Positions 1-8,142 of a stretch of 64,000 nt of DNA are shown one piece after another. The translations under genes and the position numbers were made by a program. The notes below the pieces were generated by a model. That model searched no databases and was not told the origin of the DNA. It worked only from the letters and a program-made list of their open reading frames with translations. Positions within the stretch are counted from its first letter, which is position 1. Each line of letters starts with the position of its first letter. Origin of the DNA: JAICYJ01 sp963797565 (GTDB taxonomy: Bacteria > Actinomycetota > Thermoleophilia > Gaiellales > JAICJC01); contig CAWCPM010000009.1 of NCBI GenBank assembly GCA_963797565.1, positions 43,480 through 107,479 of the forward strand, read 5' to 3'.

Positions 1-420
1 GGCTTCCCCAAGAAGCTGGGCGAGGTGCACATGACCCGCAGCTTCGGGCTCGACACCCGGGCCGAGGGCCGCACCTTCGCCGGCACGCTCACCGCCAACG
101 GCAGGCTGCTGGCCGAGGGCACCGTCACGCCCGACCGGCTGAGCGAGGCCGGCCCCACCCACAACGATCCGCCCCTGGTCAACCACCGCCACTTCCCGCG
201 CCTGGCGGCGGGCCGATGGGACGACCCGGCGGTCGATGAGCTGGTGCGGGCCCGCTCCAGCGACCGCTCCGCCTCCCAGATCCATGAGGGAGCGGCGACG
301 CTGGCGCTGTACCCCGCGCCCGGCGAGGAGCACGACGCTCTGGCCCCGGTGCGCATCGGGAAGGGCTTCCGGTTCCAGTTCGCCTACACCGTCGACGACC
401 TCGAGACGATCCCGGAATGA
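1..420 (+). CDS. Acetoacetate decarboxylase-like protein, 3' part
   Basis: The frame is open from the first base, so the gene starts upstream of the window; at least 139 C-terminal residues are visible. The first residues read GFPKK, matching the region of acetoacetate decarboxylase where a Lys-Lys pair holds the Schiff-base lysine. The rest, with a beta-rich run and a GKGFRFQF segment, suits the same fold. Such enzymes decarboxylate beta-keto acids, but the family also has members with other chemistry, so the substrate is unknown. The stop overlaps the ATG of the following dehydrogenase by 4 bp (ATGA), making it part of the same operon. A GTG at 25 exists but would cut off the catalytic lysines, so it is not the true start. 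Confidence 0.72.
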   Translation, partial: GFPKKLGEVHMTRSFGLDTRAEGRTFAGTLTANGRLLAEGTVTPDRLSEAGPTHNDPPLVNHRHFPRLAAGRWDDPAVDELVRARSSDRSASQIHEGAATLALYPAPGEEHDALAPVRIGKGFRFQFAYTVDDLETIPE

Positions 421-1193
421 GCCCGGCGGCGCTGGTCACCGGTGGCGGCACGGGCATCGGGGCGGCCGTCGCGCGGCGCCTTGCCGCCGACGGCTACGGC
501 GTGGTCGTGGCCGGCCGCCGGCTGGATCCGCTGGCGGAGGTGGCGGCCGAGATCGGCGGCATCGCGGTGGCCGGCGACTGCGGCGAGCCGGCCGGCGCCG
601 AGACCGCCGTCCGCACGGCCGTGGAGCAGCTGGGCGGCCTCGACGCGCTGGTCTACTGCGCGGGCGTGTCGCACTCCGGCAGCGTGGTCGACCAGACCCC
701 GGACGGCTGGGACGCCGTGCTCCGCACAAACCTCACCGGCGCCTTCCTGACCGCCCGCGCCGCCCTCCCCCACCTCGAGCAGCGCGGCGGCTCGGTCGTC
801 GCCGTCTCGTCGCTGGCCGGGCTGCGGGCGGGTCCCGACTCGTCGGCGTACTGCACATCAAAAGCCGGCCTGAACATGCTCGTGCAGTCGATCGCGGTCG
901 ACTTCGGCCCCCGCGGCGTGCGCGCCAACGCGGTCTGCCCGGGCTGGATCCGCACCCCCATGGCCGACGGCGCGATGGACGAGCTGGCCGCCGTCCACGG
1001 CACCGACCGCGAGGGCGCCTACCGGCTGGCGCACGCCCACATGCCCATCCCCCGCGCCGGTGAGGCCGACGAGGTGGCCGGGCTGGTGGCCTGGCTGCTC
1101 TCGCCCGCGGCCGCGTACGTCAACGGCACCGCGATCCCGGTCGACGGCGGCGTCAGCGTGCTCGACCTGGGTCTGATGGAGTTCCGGACGTGA
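417..1193 (+). CDS. SDR family NAD(P)-dependent oxidoreductase
   Basis: A 258-residue classical short-chain dehydrogenase/reductase. The nucleotide-binding motif TGGGTGIG is near residues 8-15, the structural NLTG near residue 106, and the catalytic set is Ser in the AVSSLAG segment plus Tyr and Lys in YCTSK. The C-terminal DGGVSV loop is typical. The arginines after strand beta2 (AGRR) suggest NADP as cofactor. It would oxidise a secondary alcohol or reduce a ketone. It overlaps the decarboxylase-like gene and the aldehyde dehydrogenase gene by 4 bp each, so it is translationally coupled. The substrate cannot be read from the sequence. Confidence 0.88.
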   Translation: MSPAALVTGGGTGIGAAVARRLAADGYGVVVAGRRLDPLAEVAAEIGGIAVAGDCGEPAGAETAVRTAVEQLGGLDALVYCAGVSHSGSVVDQTPDGWDAVLRTNLTGAFLTARAALPHLEQRGGSVVAVSSLAGLRAGPDSSAYCTSKAGLNMLVQSIAVDFGPRGVRANAVCPGWIRTPMADGAMDELAAVHGTDREGAYRLAHAHMPIPRAGEADEVAGLVAWLLSPAAAYVNGTAIPVDGGVSVLDLGLMEFRT

Positions 1194-2639
1194 GCACGGT
1201 CGCCAACATCACCGTCCCGTCCGGCCACTTCATCGGCGGCCAGCGCGTCGACGGCGACGAGACGTTCGAGGTGATCTCGCCGATCGACCAGCGGGTGATC
1301 GCCGAGGTCGCCCGCGGCGATCAGAGCGCGGTCGACCGGGCCGTGGACGCGGCCCGCGCCGCCTTCCCGGAGTGGGCGGCGCTGGGGCCGGAGGGCCGCG
1401 CCGCTCACCTGCACCGCCTGGCAGAGCTGATCGACGCCGAACATCGACCGCATCGCCACCGTCGAGTGCCTGGACATGGCGATGCTGGAGCGCTCGCTGA
1501 AGGCACGCGTGATCGCCCGCGGCGCCCGCAACTTCCGCGCCTACGCCGACCTGGCCGCGTCCTACCAGGAGCGGGTGTGGGGCTCGAACTCGACCCGGAA
1601 CCGCGTGATCCGCATGCCCAGCGGCCCGGCCGCCGTGATCACGCCCTGGAACGCCCCGTTCATGTTGTCCACCTGGAAGACGGCTCCGGGACTGGCCGCC
1701 GGCTGCACCGTGATCCTGAAGCCGCCGGAATGGGCGCCGCTGTCGTGCTCGCTGCTGGCCGACCTGACGGCCGAGGCCGGATTCCCGCCCGGCGTGTTCA
1801 ACGTCGTCCAGGGCATCGGCGAGGAGGCCGGCGCGGCGCTGGTCTCGAGCACCGGCGTGCGCCGCATCAGCTTCACCGGCTCGCCCGAGACCGGGCGCTC
1901 GATCGGCCTGGCCGCCGCCGCCAACATCGTGCCGTTCACCGCCGAGCTGGGCGGCAAGGGGCCGCTGATCGTGTTCGCCGACTCCGACCTGGACGCGGCC
2001 GCCGCCAAGGCCGCCGGCCAGTACGACGACGCCGGGCAGGTGTGCCTGGCCGGCACCCGCCTGCTGGTCGAGGAGTCGGTCAGGGACGCCTTCCTGGAGC
2101 GGTTCCACGCCGGCGTCGACGCCCAGGTGCTGGGCGACCCGCGCGACGACCGCACCACCATCTCGCCGCTGATCCACCCCGACCACCTGGCCCGGGTCGC
2201 GGGCTTCGTCGAGCGGGCGCGGGCAAACGGCGACACGATCGTGCGCGGCGGCAGGCAGCCGGACATGGGCGGCCTCTGGTACGAGCCGACGCTGATCGAG
2301 CCGCGGTCGAACGACTCCGAGGTGGTGCAGCGGGAGGTGTTCGGGCCGGTGCTGACGTTCCAGACCTTCCGCGACGAGCGCGAGGCGATCGAGCTGGCCA
2401 ACTCCACCCGCTACGGCCTGTCGGCGATCGTCTACACCGGCACCCAGGAGCGGGCCGAGCGGGTCGGGCGAGCCGTCCGCGCCGGCACGGTCTGGGTCAA
2501 CACCTTCCTGGTGCGCGACCTGACGGCGCCCTTCGGCGGGGTCGGAATCAGCGGCATCGGCCGCGAGGGCGGCGACTACGCGCTCGACTTCTACTCCGAC
2601 CTGAAGACGCTGCAGATCCTGGATGGGAGCACCGCATGA
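1190..2639 (+). pseudogene. Aldehyde dehydrogenase, interrupted by one frameshift
   Basis: The first 83 codons from 1190 encode a normal aldehyde dehydrogenase N terminus (GHFIGGQRVDG, then ISPIDQRVIAEVARG). Near 1440 the frame moves by net +1, and the protein continues from the Asn-Ile-Asp codons at 1440 to the stop at 2637-2639. Downstream are ITPWNAPF, FTGSPETGR, the catalytic Glu in ELGGKGP and the nucleophile Cys in GQVCLAG, so the rest of the enzyme is complete (about 483 residues in total). Loss of one GA from a GAGA pair (GCCGAGAAC to GCCGAAC) explains the shift exactly. It overlaps its neighbours by 4 bp on both sides, and its first frame happens to stay open through the gene into the following P450. 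It is either a real lesion or a sequence error. Confidence 0.82.
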
Positions 2640-3883
2640 CCCAGACCCTGGCCGATGTCTACCTCGACAACGATGCCTTCGCGGAGCGGATCCCGCACGA
2701 GACGTTCACGCTGATGCGCCACGAGGCGCCGGTGCACTGGTACGACTGGGAGTACGGCAAGGGGTTCTGGTGCATCACCCGCTACGACGACGTGGTGGCC
2801 GTGCTGAAGGACTGGCGCACCTTCTCGTCGGAGACCGGCGCGACGGCGCTCGAGGACCTCGACCCCGACCAGATCGAGGCCCGCAAGTCGATGCTGGACA
2901 CCGACCCGCCCAAGCACTCGAGCCTGCGCGCGATCGTGAACAAGGGCTTCACGCCGCGGGCGGTGGCCGCCTACGAGCAGCTGCTGCGCGACCTCACGCG
3001 CCAGATCCTGGACGAGTCGCTGCCCCGAGGCGAGTTCGACTTCGTCGAGGAGGTCGCCAAGCAGCTGCCGATCCAGGTGCTGTGCCGGATCCTGGGGGTG
3101 CCGCTGTCCGACGACGAGCGGCTGATCGCCTGGGGCGACAAGATGATCGGAAACACCGATCCCGACCTGGGCGGCCTGCACCCGGCCAGCCCGGAGAGCG
3201 CACAGTACCGCCTCTACCCGTTCCGCAGCCCGTACGCCATGGAGCTCTACAACTACGGCCACGAGATCGCCCGTGAGCGGCGCGAGCAACCCACCGACGA
3301 CCTGGTCTCGAAGCTGGTGATGTGGGAGGACGAGGACGGCAACCGGCTGACCGAGCAGGAGTTCGACACCATGTTCCTGCTGCTGGTGGTGGCCGGCAAC
3401 GAGACCACGCGCCAGTCGATCGCCCACGGCATGCAGGCGCTGATGGACAACCCGGACGCGATGCAGCGGCTCAAGGAGCAGCCCGAGCTGATGGGCACCG
3501 CCACCGACGAGATCATGCGCTACAGCTCGCCCGTGATCCACTTCCGCCGCACGGCCACGGCCGACACCGAGCTGCACGGCGTCCGCATCCGCGAGGGCGA
3601 CAAGGTGGTCACCTGGCTGGTGTCGGCCAACTACGACGAGCAGCAGTTCCCCGACCCGCTGCGGTTCGACATCACCCGCAAGCCCAACAACCACGTCACC
3701 TTCGGCCGCGGCGGCCCCCACTTCTGCCTGGGCGCCCACCTGGCCAAGCTGGAGACCCGGATCATGTTCGAGGAGCTGCTGCCGCGCGTCACCGCGGTCG
3801 AGCCGACCGCGCCCGCCACCCGCATGCACTCGAACTTCACCAACGCCTACAAGACCATGCCGGTACGGGTCACGCCGGCGTGA
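2636..3883 (+). CDS. Cytochrome P450
   Basis: A 415-residue soluble bacterial P450. The I-helix oxygen-activation motif AGNETT begins at residue 253, the K-helix ExxR motif (EIMR) lies at 292-295, and the heme loop is FGRGGPHFCLG with the iron ligand Cys364. An N-terminal WYDWEYGKGFW segment recalls actinobacterial P450s that act on fatty acids, terpenoids or sterols, but I cannot name a CYP family safely. The ATG at 2636 is chosen because it overlaps the aldehyde dehydrogenase stop (ATGA); a longer open frame upstream is only the shadow of the frameshifted gene. Electrons probably come from the Rieske ferredoxin at the end of the operon or from an unlinked ferredoxin. Confidence 0.9.
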   Translation: MTQTLADVYLDNDAFAERIPHETFTLMRHEAPVHWYDWEYGKGFWCITRYDDVVAVLKDWRTFSSETGATALEDLDPDQIEARKSMLDTDPPKHSSLRAIVNKGFTPRAVAAYEQLLRDLTRQILDESLPRGEFDFVEEVAKQLPIQVLCRILGVPLSDDERLIAWGDKMIGNTDPDLGGLHPASPESAQYRLYPFRSPYAMELYNYGHEIARERREQPTDDLVSKLVMWEDEDGNRLTEQEFDTMFLLLVVAGNETTRQSIAHGMQALMDNPDAMQRLKEQPELMGTATDEIMRYSSPVIHFRRTATADTELHGVRIREGDKVVTWLVSANYDEQQFPDPLRFDITRKPNNHVTFGRGGPHFCLGAHLAKLETRIMFEELLPRVTAVEPTAPATRMHSNFTNAYKTMPVRVTPA

Positions 3884-3918
3884 AACACTGCAATTCCACC
3901 TCTCGGAAAGGGCGGTAG

Positions 3919-5244
3919 ATGGCCGAAACGCTCGATCAGCTGATCAAGGACGGCGTCACCACGGTGCGCCTCAGCTATCCCGACCTGCACGGGATCGCGC
4001 GCGGCAAGGAGTTCCCGGCGTCGTTCTTCGACCACCTGCTCGCGGACGGCGCTGGGTACTGCGAGGCGATCATGACGGTCGACCTCCGCCACAACGTCGT
4101 GTCGGGGTTCGAGCACGGCTTCCAGGACATCATCGCCCGGCCGGATCCGGCGACGCTCCGCCGTGTCCCGTGGGATCCCGAGGTGGCGGTCTACATCGCC
4201 GACCTCGAGCGGATGGACGGCTCGCCCTACGGGGTCGACTCGCGCGGGGTGCTGAAGCGCGCGATCGCCGGATTCGCCGACCGCGGGCTGGTACCGATTC
4301 TCGGCCCCGAGCTCGAGTTCTATCTGTGCGAGCCGGACGCGGCCGCACCCAACGGCTACCGGCGCTACGTCGACAACGACAGCCACGTCTACACGGTCGG
4401 AGCGGTGGCCGATCCCCGCGGGATCCTGCGCAAGATGCTGCATGCATTCGCCGACATGCGGCTGGGCGCCTACGCCGCGAACCACGAGTACGGGCGCGCC
4501 CAGTACGAGATCAACCTGCGACATTCCGACGCGCTTGACGCCGCCGACCGGGCATTCCTGTTCAAGGACGCCGTCAAGGAGATGGCGGCGATGGAGGGCC
4601 TTCTGGCGACGTTCGTCGGCAAGCCGTGGAACGACGACGAGGGGTCGGGGTTCCATCTGCACATCTCACTCGCCGACGAATCGGGAGCCAACCTGTTGAA
4701 CGGGGACGGCCCCGAGGGCCTCTCGAGCCTGGCACATCACGCCGTTGCCGGCCTGCTCGAGCACGGCCGATCACTGATGGCGTTCATGAATCCGACGACG
4801 AACGCCTATCGCCGCATCCAGGAGGAGGGACAGGTTCCGACACTCGTCAGCTGGGGGCACGACAACCGACTGTGCGAGGTGCGCATCCCCCGTGAACGGG
4901 GAGCCGCGACCCGGATCGAGATGCGCGTCGCCGACGGGGCCGCCAACCCCTACCTCGCCTCCGCGGCGGCGCTGTTCGCGGCGCTCGACGGGATCGAGCG
5001 GGAGCTCGATCCGCCGCCTCCGCTCACTGGGCTCGTCTACGAGGATCCCAACGCCGCGAACTCCCCTCCGTTGCCGCGTTCGTTCGAGGCGGCACTGGAA
5101 GCCCTCGACAACGACGAGTATCTCCGGCGTGTGATGGGCGAGGAGCTCGTCTCGACGTTCCTGGAGATCAAACAGTACGAGCTCAACCGCGCTCGGCTGT
5201 GGACGACCGACTGGGAGTTCGCGGAGTACACGCACCACCTATGA
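3919..5244 (+). CDS. Glutamine synthetase-like gamma-glutamyl ligase
   Basis: A 441-residue member of the glutamine synthetase superfamily, the size of the GlnT/PuuA-like branch. The metal and glutamate binding motifs are present: GPELEFYL, the GSGFHLHISL segment after GKPWNDDEG, and the C-terminal RIEMRVADGAANPYLA. Family members that are not true glutamine synthetases join the gamma-carboxyl of glutamate to amines, polyamines or anilines using ATP, which starts their breakdown. Lying between two P450 genes in a catabolic operon, it is more likely an amine-activating ligase than a nitrogen-assimilation enzyme. A GGAAAGGGCGG ribosome site precedes the ATG. The stop overlaps the next P450 start (ATGA). 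Confidence 0.85.
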   Translation: MAETLDQLIKDGVTTVRLSYPDLHGIARGKEFPASFFDHLLADGAGYCEAIMTVDLRHNVVSGFEHGFQDIIARPDPATLRRVPWDPEVAVYIADLERMDGSPYGVDSRGVLKRAIAGFADRGLVPILGPELEFYLCEPDAAAPNGYRRYVDNDSHVYTVGAVADPRGILRKMLHAFADMRLGAYAANHEYGRAQYEINLRHSDALDAADRAFLFKDAVKEMAAMEGLLATFVGKPWNDDEGSGFHLHISLADESGANLLNGDGPEGLSSLAHHAVAGLLEHGRSLMAFMNPTTNAYRRIQEEGQVPTLVSWGHDNRLCEVRIPRERGAATRIEMRVADGAANPYLASAAALFAALDGIERELDPPPPLTGLVYEDPNAANSPPLPRSFEAALEALDNDEYLRRVMGEELVSTFLEIKQYELNRARLWTTDWEFAEYTHHL

Positions 5245-6425
5245 GCTCGATCGAGACGTTCGCCGGGTCGATCACGGTCGCGGATCTGGAACGGGATCCG
5301 TTCCCGATCTACCGGCGGCTGCGCGACGAGGCGCCGGTCTGCCACGTGCCTGCCGTCGAGCTGACCCTGGTCACGCGCTGGGAGGACGTCCACCACGTGG
5401 CGCGCCACCCGGAGCTGTTCACCGCCGACGTCGGCTCCTCTCCCCTGACCCGCACGCTGGGGCAGAACATGCTGACCGTGGACGGCGCCGAGCAGCGCCG
5501 GATCCGGGCCACCATCGACCCGGCGATGCGGCCGCGCGTGGTGGCGGGCTACGCAGCGGCCGTGATCGAGCCGATCGCGGAGCGACACCTGGCTGCGATC
5601 GAGCCAGCCGGCGGCGGCGAGCTGATGGCGACCTACTGCGAGCCGGTCTCCGTGCTGGCGCTGGGCTCGGTGATGGGCCTCGGCGACGCCGACGCGGACA
5701 CGCTGCGGCGCTGGTTCGGAGCGCTGGCGCTGGGCGGCTCCAACTTCGAGTCCGATCCCGACAAACAGGCGATCGCCGACGCCGCGAGCGCGGAGGTCGA
5801 CGATCGCGTGCTGCCGCTGCTCGACCGGCTGGAGCAGGAGCCGGACGGAAGCGTGCTGTCGGACATGCTGCACACCCAGCCGCCGGACGGCGAGCGGCTG
5901 TCGAAGGCCGAGGTGCTGGCCAACCTGAAGCTGATCCTGCTGGGCGGCATGCAGGAGCCGGGGCACGCGCTCGGCATCGCGCTGTGGGCGCTGCTGCAGC
6001 ATCCCGAGGCGCTGGCCGAGGTACGGGCGCACCCGGAGCTGCTCGACGGCGCGGTCGAGGAGGCGCTTCGCTGGCACTCGCCGGTGGGCACCCAGACGCG
6101 CCAGGTGACCGAGCGCACCGAGGTCGCGGGCGTGGCGCTTCGGCCGGGCACGGTGATCGCCGCGGTGCTGGCGTCGGCCAACCAGGACGAGCGCCACTGG
6201 CAGCAGCCGCAGCGGTTCGACATCCACCGCACCGGCGCGCACGCGGCGTTCGGCCTGGGGGCGCACCACTGCGCGGGCGCGTCGCTGGCCCGCCACGAGG
6301 TGCGCCTGCCGCTGCGGCTGCTGCTGGAGCGGCTGCCGCGCCTGCGGCTGGACACGGAGCACCCGGTGGAGCTGTCGGGCTGGGAGTTCCGGGCGCCGCT
6401 GGCGCTGCACGCGAGATGGGACTGA
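5241..6425 (+). CDS. Cytochrome P450 with unusual I-helix
   Basis: A 394-residue bacterial P450. The heme loop FGLGAHHCAG carries the ligand Cys344, and the K-helix motif is EALR. The I-helix reads GGMQEPGH at 235-242: the acid (Glu239) is kept, but the usual Thr is replaced by Pro240, a change seen in some actinobacterial P450s with altered proton delivery. The ATG at 5241 overlaps the stop of the ligase gene, so it is translationally coupled, and the longer in-frame extension upstream is unlikely. It is closely followed by a Rieske ferredoxin gene that may supply electrons. The substrate is unknown; the pairing with a gamma-glutamyl ligase suggests a nitrogen-containing compound. Confidence 0.88.
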   Translation: MSSIETFAGSITVADLERDPFPIYRRLRDEAPVCHVPAVELTLVTRWEDVHHVARHPELFTADVGSSPLTRTLGQNMLTVDGAEQRRIRATIDPAMRPRVVAGYAAAVIEPIAERHLAAIEPAGGGELMATYCEPVSVLALGSVMGLGDADADTLRRWFGALALGGSNFESDPDKQAIADAASAEVDDRVLPLLDRLEQEPDGSVLSDMLHTQPPDGERLSKAEVLANLKLILLGGMQEPGHALGIALWALLQHPEALAEVRAHPELLDGAVEEALRWHSPVGTQTRQVTERTEVAGVALRPGTVIAAVLASANQDERHWQQPQRFDIHRTGAHAAFGLGAHHCAGASLARHEVRLPLRLLLERLPRLRLDTEHPVELSGWEFRAPLALHARWD

Positions 6426-6433
6426 GGTGACCC

Positions 6434-6742
6434 ATGGCTGACTGGACGACCGTGGCGGCGGCCGACGACCTGCCCGAGGGCGAGATGCTCGAGGCCGACA
6501 ACCGCGGCGAGCCGGTGGTGGTGGCCCGCAGCGGCGGGAGCCTCTACGCGTTCGAAGGCTGGTGCACGCACGAGGAGTGCCCGCTGGCGGAGGGCACGCT
6601 CACCGACCAGCAGCTCGAGTGCTACTGCCACGGCGCCGTCTTCAACATCCGCACCGGCGAGGCCCTGGTGGGCCCCGCGGTGGCCTCGCTCGAGACCTAC
6701 CCGGTGCGCGAGCAGGACGGCGAGATCCAGGTCGAGATGTGA
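6434..6742 (+). CDS. Rieske [2Fe-2S] ferredoxin
   Basis: A 102-residue single-domain Rieske protein. The two cluster half-motifs are CTH (Cys44, His46) and CYCH (Cys63, His66), giving two cysteine and two histidine ligands; an extra Cys65 sits inside the second half-motif. Such small soluble Rieske ferredoxins pass electrons from a flavin reductase to oxygenases. Here it starts 8 bp after the second P450 stop, so it is a natural redox partner for one or both P450s. No reductase gene is visible in the window. The stop overlaps a GTG start for the nucleotidyltransferase by 4 bp. Confidence 0.9.
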   Translation: MADWTTVAAADDLPEGEMLEADNRGEPVVVARSGGSLYAFEGWCTHEECPLAEGTLTDQQLECYCHGAVFNIRTGEALVGPAVASLETYPVREQDGEIQVEM

Positions 6743-7128
6743 CGCCGGCCGCGGGCACCGAAGATCCGCTCCGGCACCTGTCCCCGCTCGAGCGCGACTG
6801 CCTGCTCCGCTACTGCGCGCTTCTGCGCGAGCGCCTGGGCGGCTCGCTGCTGCGCCTGGTGCTGTTCGGGTCGGCCGCCCGCGGCGACATGTGGGACGCG
6901 GGCTCGCCGATGCACTCCGACATCGACCTGCTGGTGGTGACCGCCGAGGCGCTCCCGCCCGAGACGGCCGAGCAGCTGGTGAACGAGACCTATCCGCTGT
7001 ACCTGGAGTGCGGGCGCCAGATCGGGCCGCAGTTCCGCAGCGCCGGCGAGCTGTCGCAGCCTCGGGGCGAGCGGGCCGCGGTCTTCGCGGAGAACCTGGC
7101 GCGGGACGGGGTCGACCTGGCCGTCTGA
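6739..7128 (+). CDS. Minimal nucleotidyltransferase (MNT-like) domain protein
   Basis: A 129-residue protein with the polymerase-beta-type nucleotidyltransferase signature: LFGSAARGD (Gly44-Ser45) and, after a short insert, SDIDL with Asp61 and Asp63 as metal ligands. The GTG start at 6739 overlaps the Rieske stop (GTGA) and gives a natural N terminus. MNT proteins often form toxin-antitoxin pairs with HEPN proteins, but no HEPN gene lies beside it. It could instead modify a small molecule or protein, as KNTase-like enzymes do. The link to the operon is by position only; its role is unknown. Confidence 0.7.
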   Translation: MTPAAGTEDPLRHLSPLERDCLLRYCALLRERLGGSLLRLVLFGSAARGDMWDAGSPMHSDIDLLVVTAEALPPETAEQLVNETYPLYLECGRQIGPQFRSAGELSQPRGERAAVFAENLARDGVDLAV

Positions 7129-7140
7129 AGCGGCCGGCGC

Positions 7141-8127
7141 TCAGGCGGCGCGGCGGCGGCCGTGCTGCTTGACGCTGTACATCGCCACATCGGCGACGCG
7201 GATCAGGTCGTCGCCGGAGCCGGCGTCGCGCGGGAACAGCGCCAGGCCGATGCTGCCGGACACCTCGAGGTCGGCCCCGTCGACGTTGACCGGGGTCAGC
7301 AGCTGCTGGTAGACGCGGTTGCAGAGCGCGTCCAGCTGCGCCTGGTCGGCCGCGGGCAGGCAGACCAGCATCAGGAACTCGTCGCCGCCCAGCCGTGCGA
7401 CCACGTCGCCGTCGCGCGAGATCATCGACAGGCGATCGCCGACCGCGCGCAGCAGCGAGTCACCGGCGGCGTGCCCGTGGGCGTCGTTGACCTGCTTGAA
7501 CCCGTCCAGGTCGATGAACAGCACGGCCACGCAGGAGCCGTCGCGGCCCGCACGGGCCAGCGCGACCTCCAGATGCTCCTGGAACCGCGCGCGGTTCGGC
7601 AGTCCGGTCAGGTGGTCGTGGTAGGCGAGGTGCGCCAGACGGGCGTGTGCCTCGGCCAGCTCCCGCTCGACGCGGTGGCGGTCGGTGATGTCGGTAACGA
7701 TGCCGTCCACCAGGCGCCTGCCGTCGACCACCGGCCTGGGGATGCAGCGCTCCCAGACCCAGCGGGTGACGCCGTCGAATCCGACCAGCCGGTACACCAT
7801 CTCGGTCGGATCGCCGCTCTGCAGCGGCGCGAACGCGGCCTGGTAGGTGGCGCGGTCGTCGGGGTGGATGCAGGCCTCCCAGGCGGCCTCCTTGTCCATC
7901 CCCTCCGGCACGCCGCCCAGCAGGCTCTCCAGGGCCTGGCCGATCCAGACCTGGCACTCGTACTCGAAGTCGTCGCGCAGCACCATCTCGTACATGTGCA
8001 GGCCGGCGGTGGCCGCCACGCGCCGAAGCAGCGCGGCCACGGCCGCGTCCTGGTCTGAGGGATGGTTCGGAGCCATGTCTTTGCTCAAGGGTCTGGGGAT
8101 TGCATCGGCTGAATCGGCCCCCGTCAT
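7141..8127 (-). CDS. PAS-GGDEF diguanylate cyclase
   Basis: A 328-residue signalling protein. A PAS fold of the PAS_3 type spans about residues 40-150 (IHPDDR followed by GVTRWVWERCIPR and DGIVTDITDRH). It is followed by a GGDEF domain with an intact GGDEF signature at 247-251. An RxxD inhibitory site (238-241) lies five residues before it, so product feedback by cyclic di-GMP is expected. There is no transmembrane segment, so the signal is cytosolic. The start at 8127 is the longest; Met18 (8076) is an alternative and neither has a clear ribosome site. It begins 15 bp after the alcohol dehydrogenase gene ends and may be co-transcribed with it. Confidence 0.88.
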   Translation of the reverse strand: MTGADSADAIPRPLSKDMAPNHPSDQDAAVAALLRRVAATAGLHMYEMVLRDDFEYECQVWIGQALESLLGGVPEGMDKEAAWEACIHPDDRATYQAAFAPLQSGDPTEMVYRLVGFDGVTRWVWERCIPRPVVDGRRLVDGIVTDITDRHRVERELAEAHARLAHLAYHDHLTGLPNRARFQEHLEVALARAGRDGSCVAVLFIDLDGFKQVNDAHGHAAGDSLLRAVGDRLSMISRDGDVVARLGGDEFLMLVCLPAADQAQLDALCNRVYQQLLTPVNVDGADLEVSGSIGLALFPRDAGSGDDLIRVADVAMYSVKQHGRRRAA

Positions 8128-8142
8128 GAGCCGCGCTACAGG

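Noticed and set aside
1190..3883. One 897-codon open frame covering the aldehyde dehydrogenase start and the whole first P450
   Set aside because: It is the frameshifted dehydrogenase read in the wrong frame after 1440, which happens to stay open into the P450. Codons 84-482 have no similarity to any protein and are Arg/Pro-rich.
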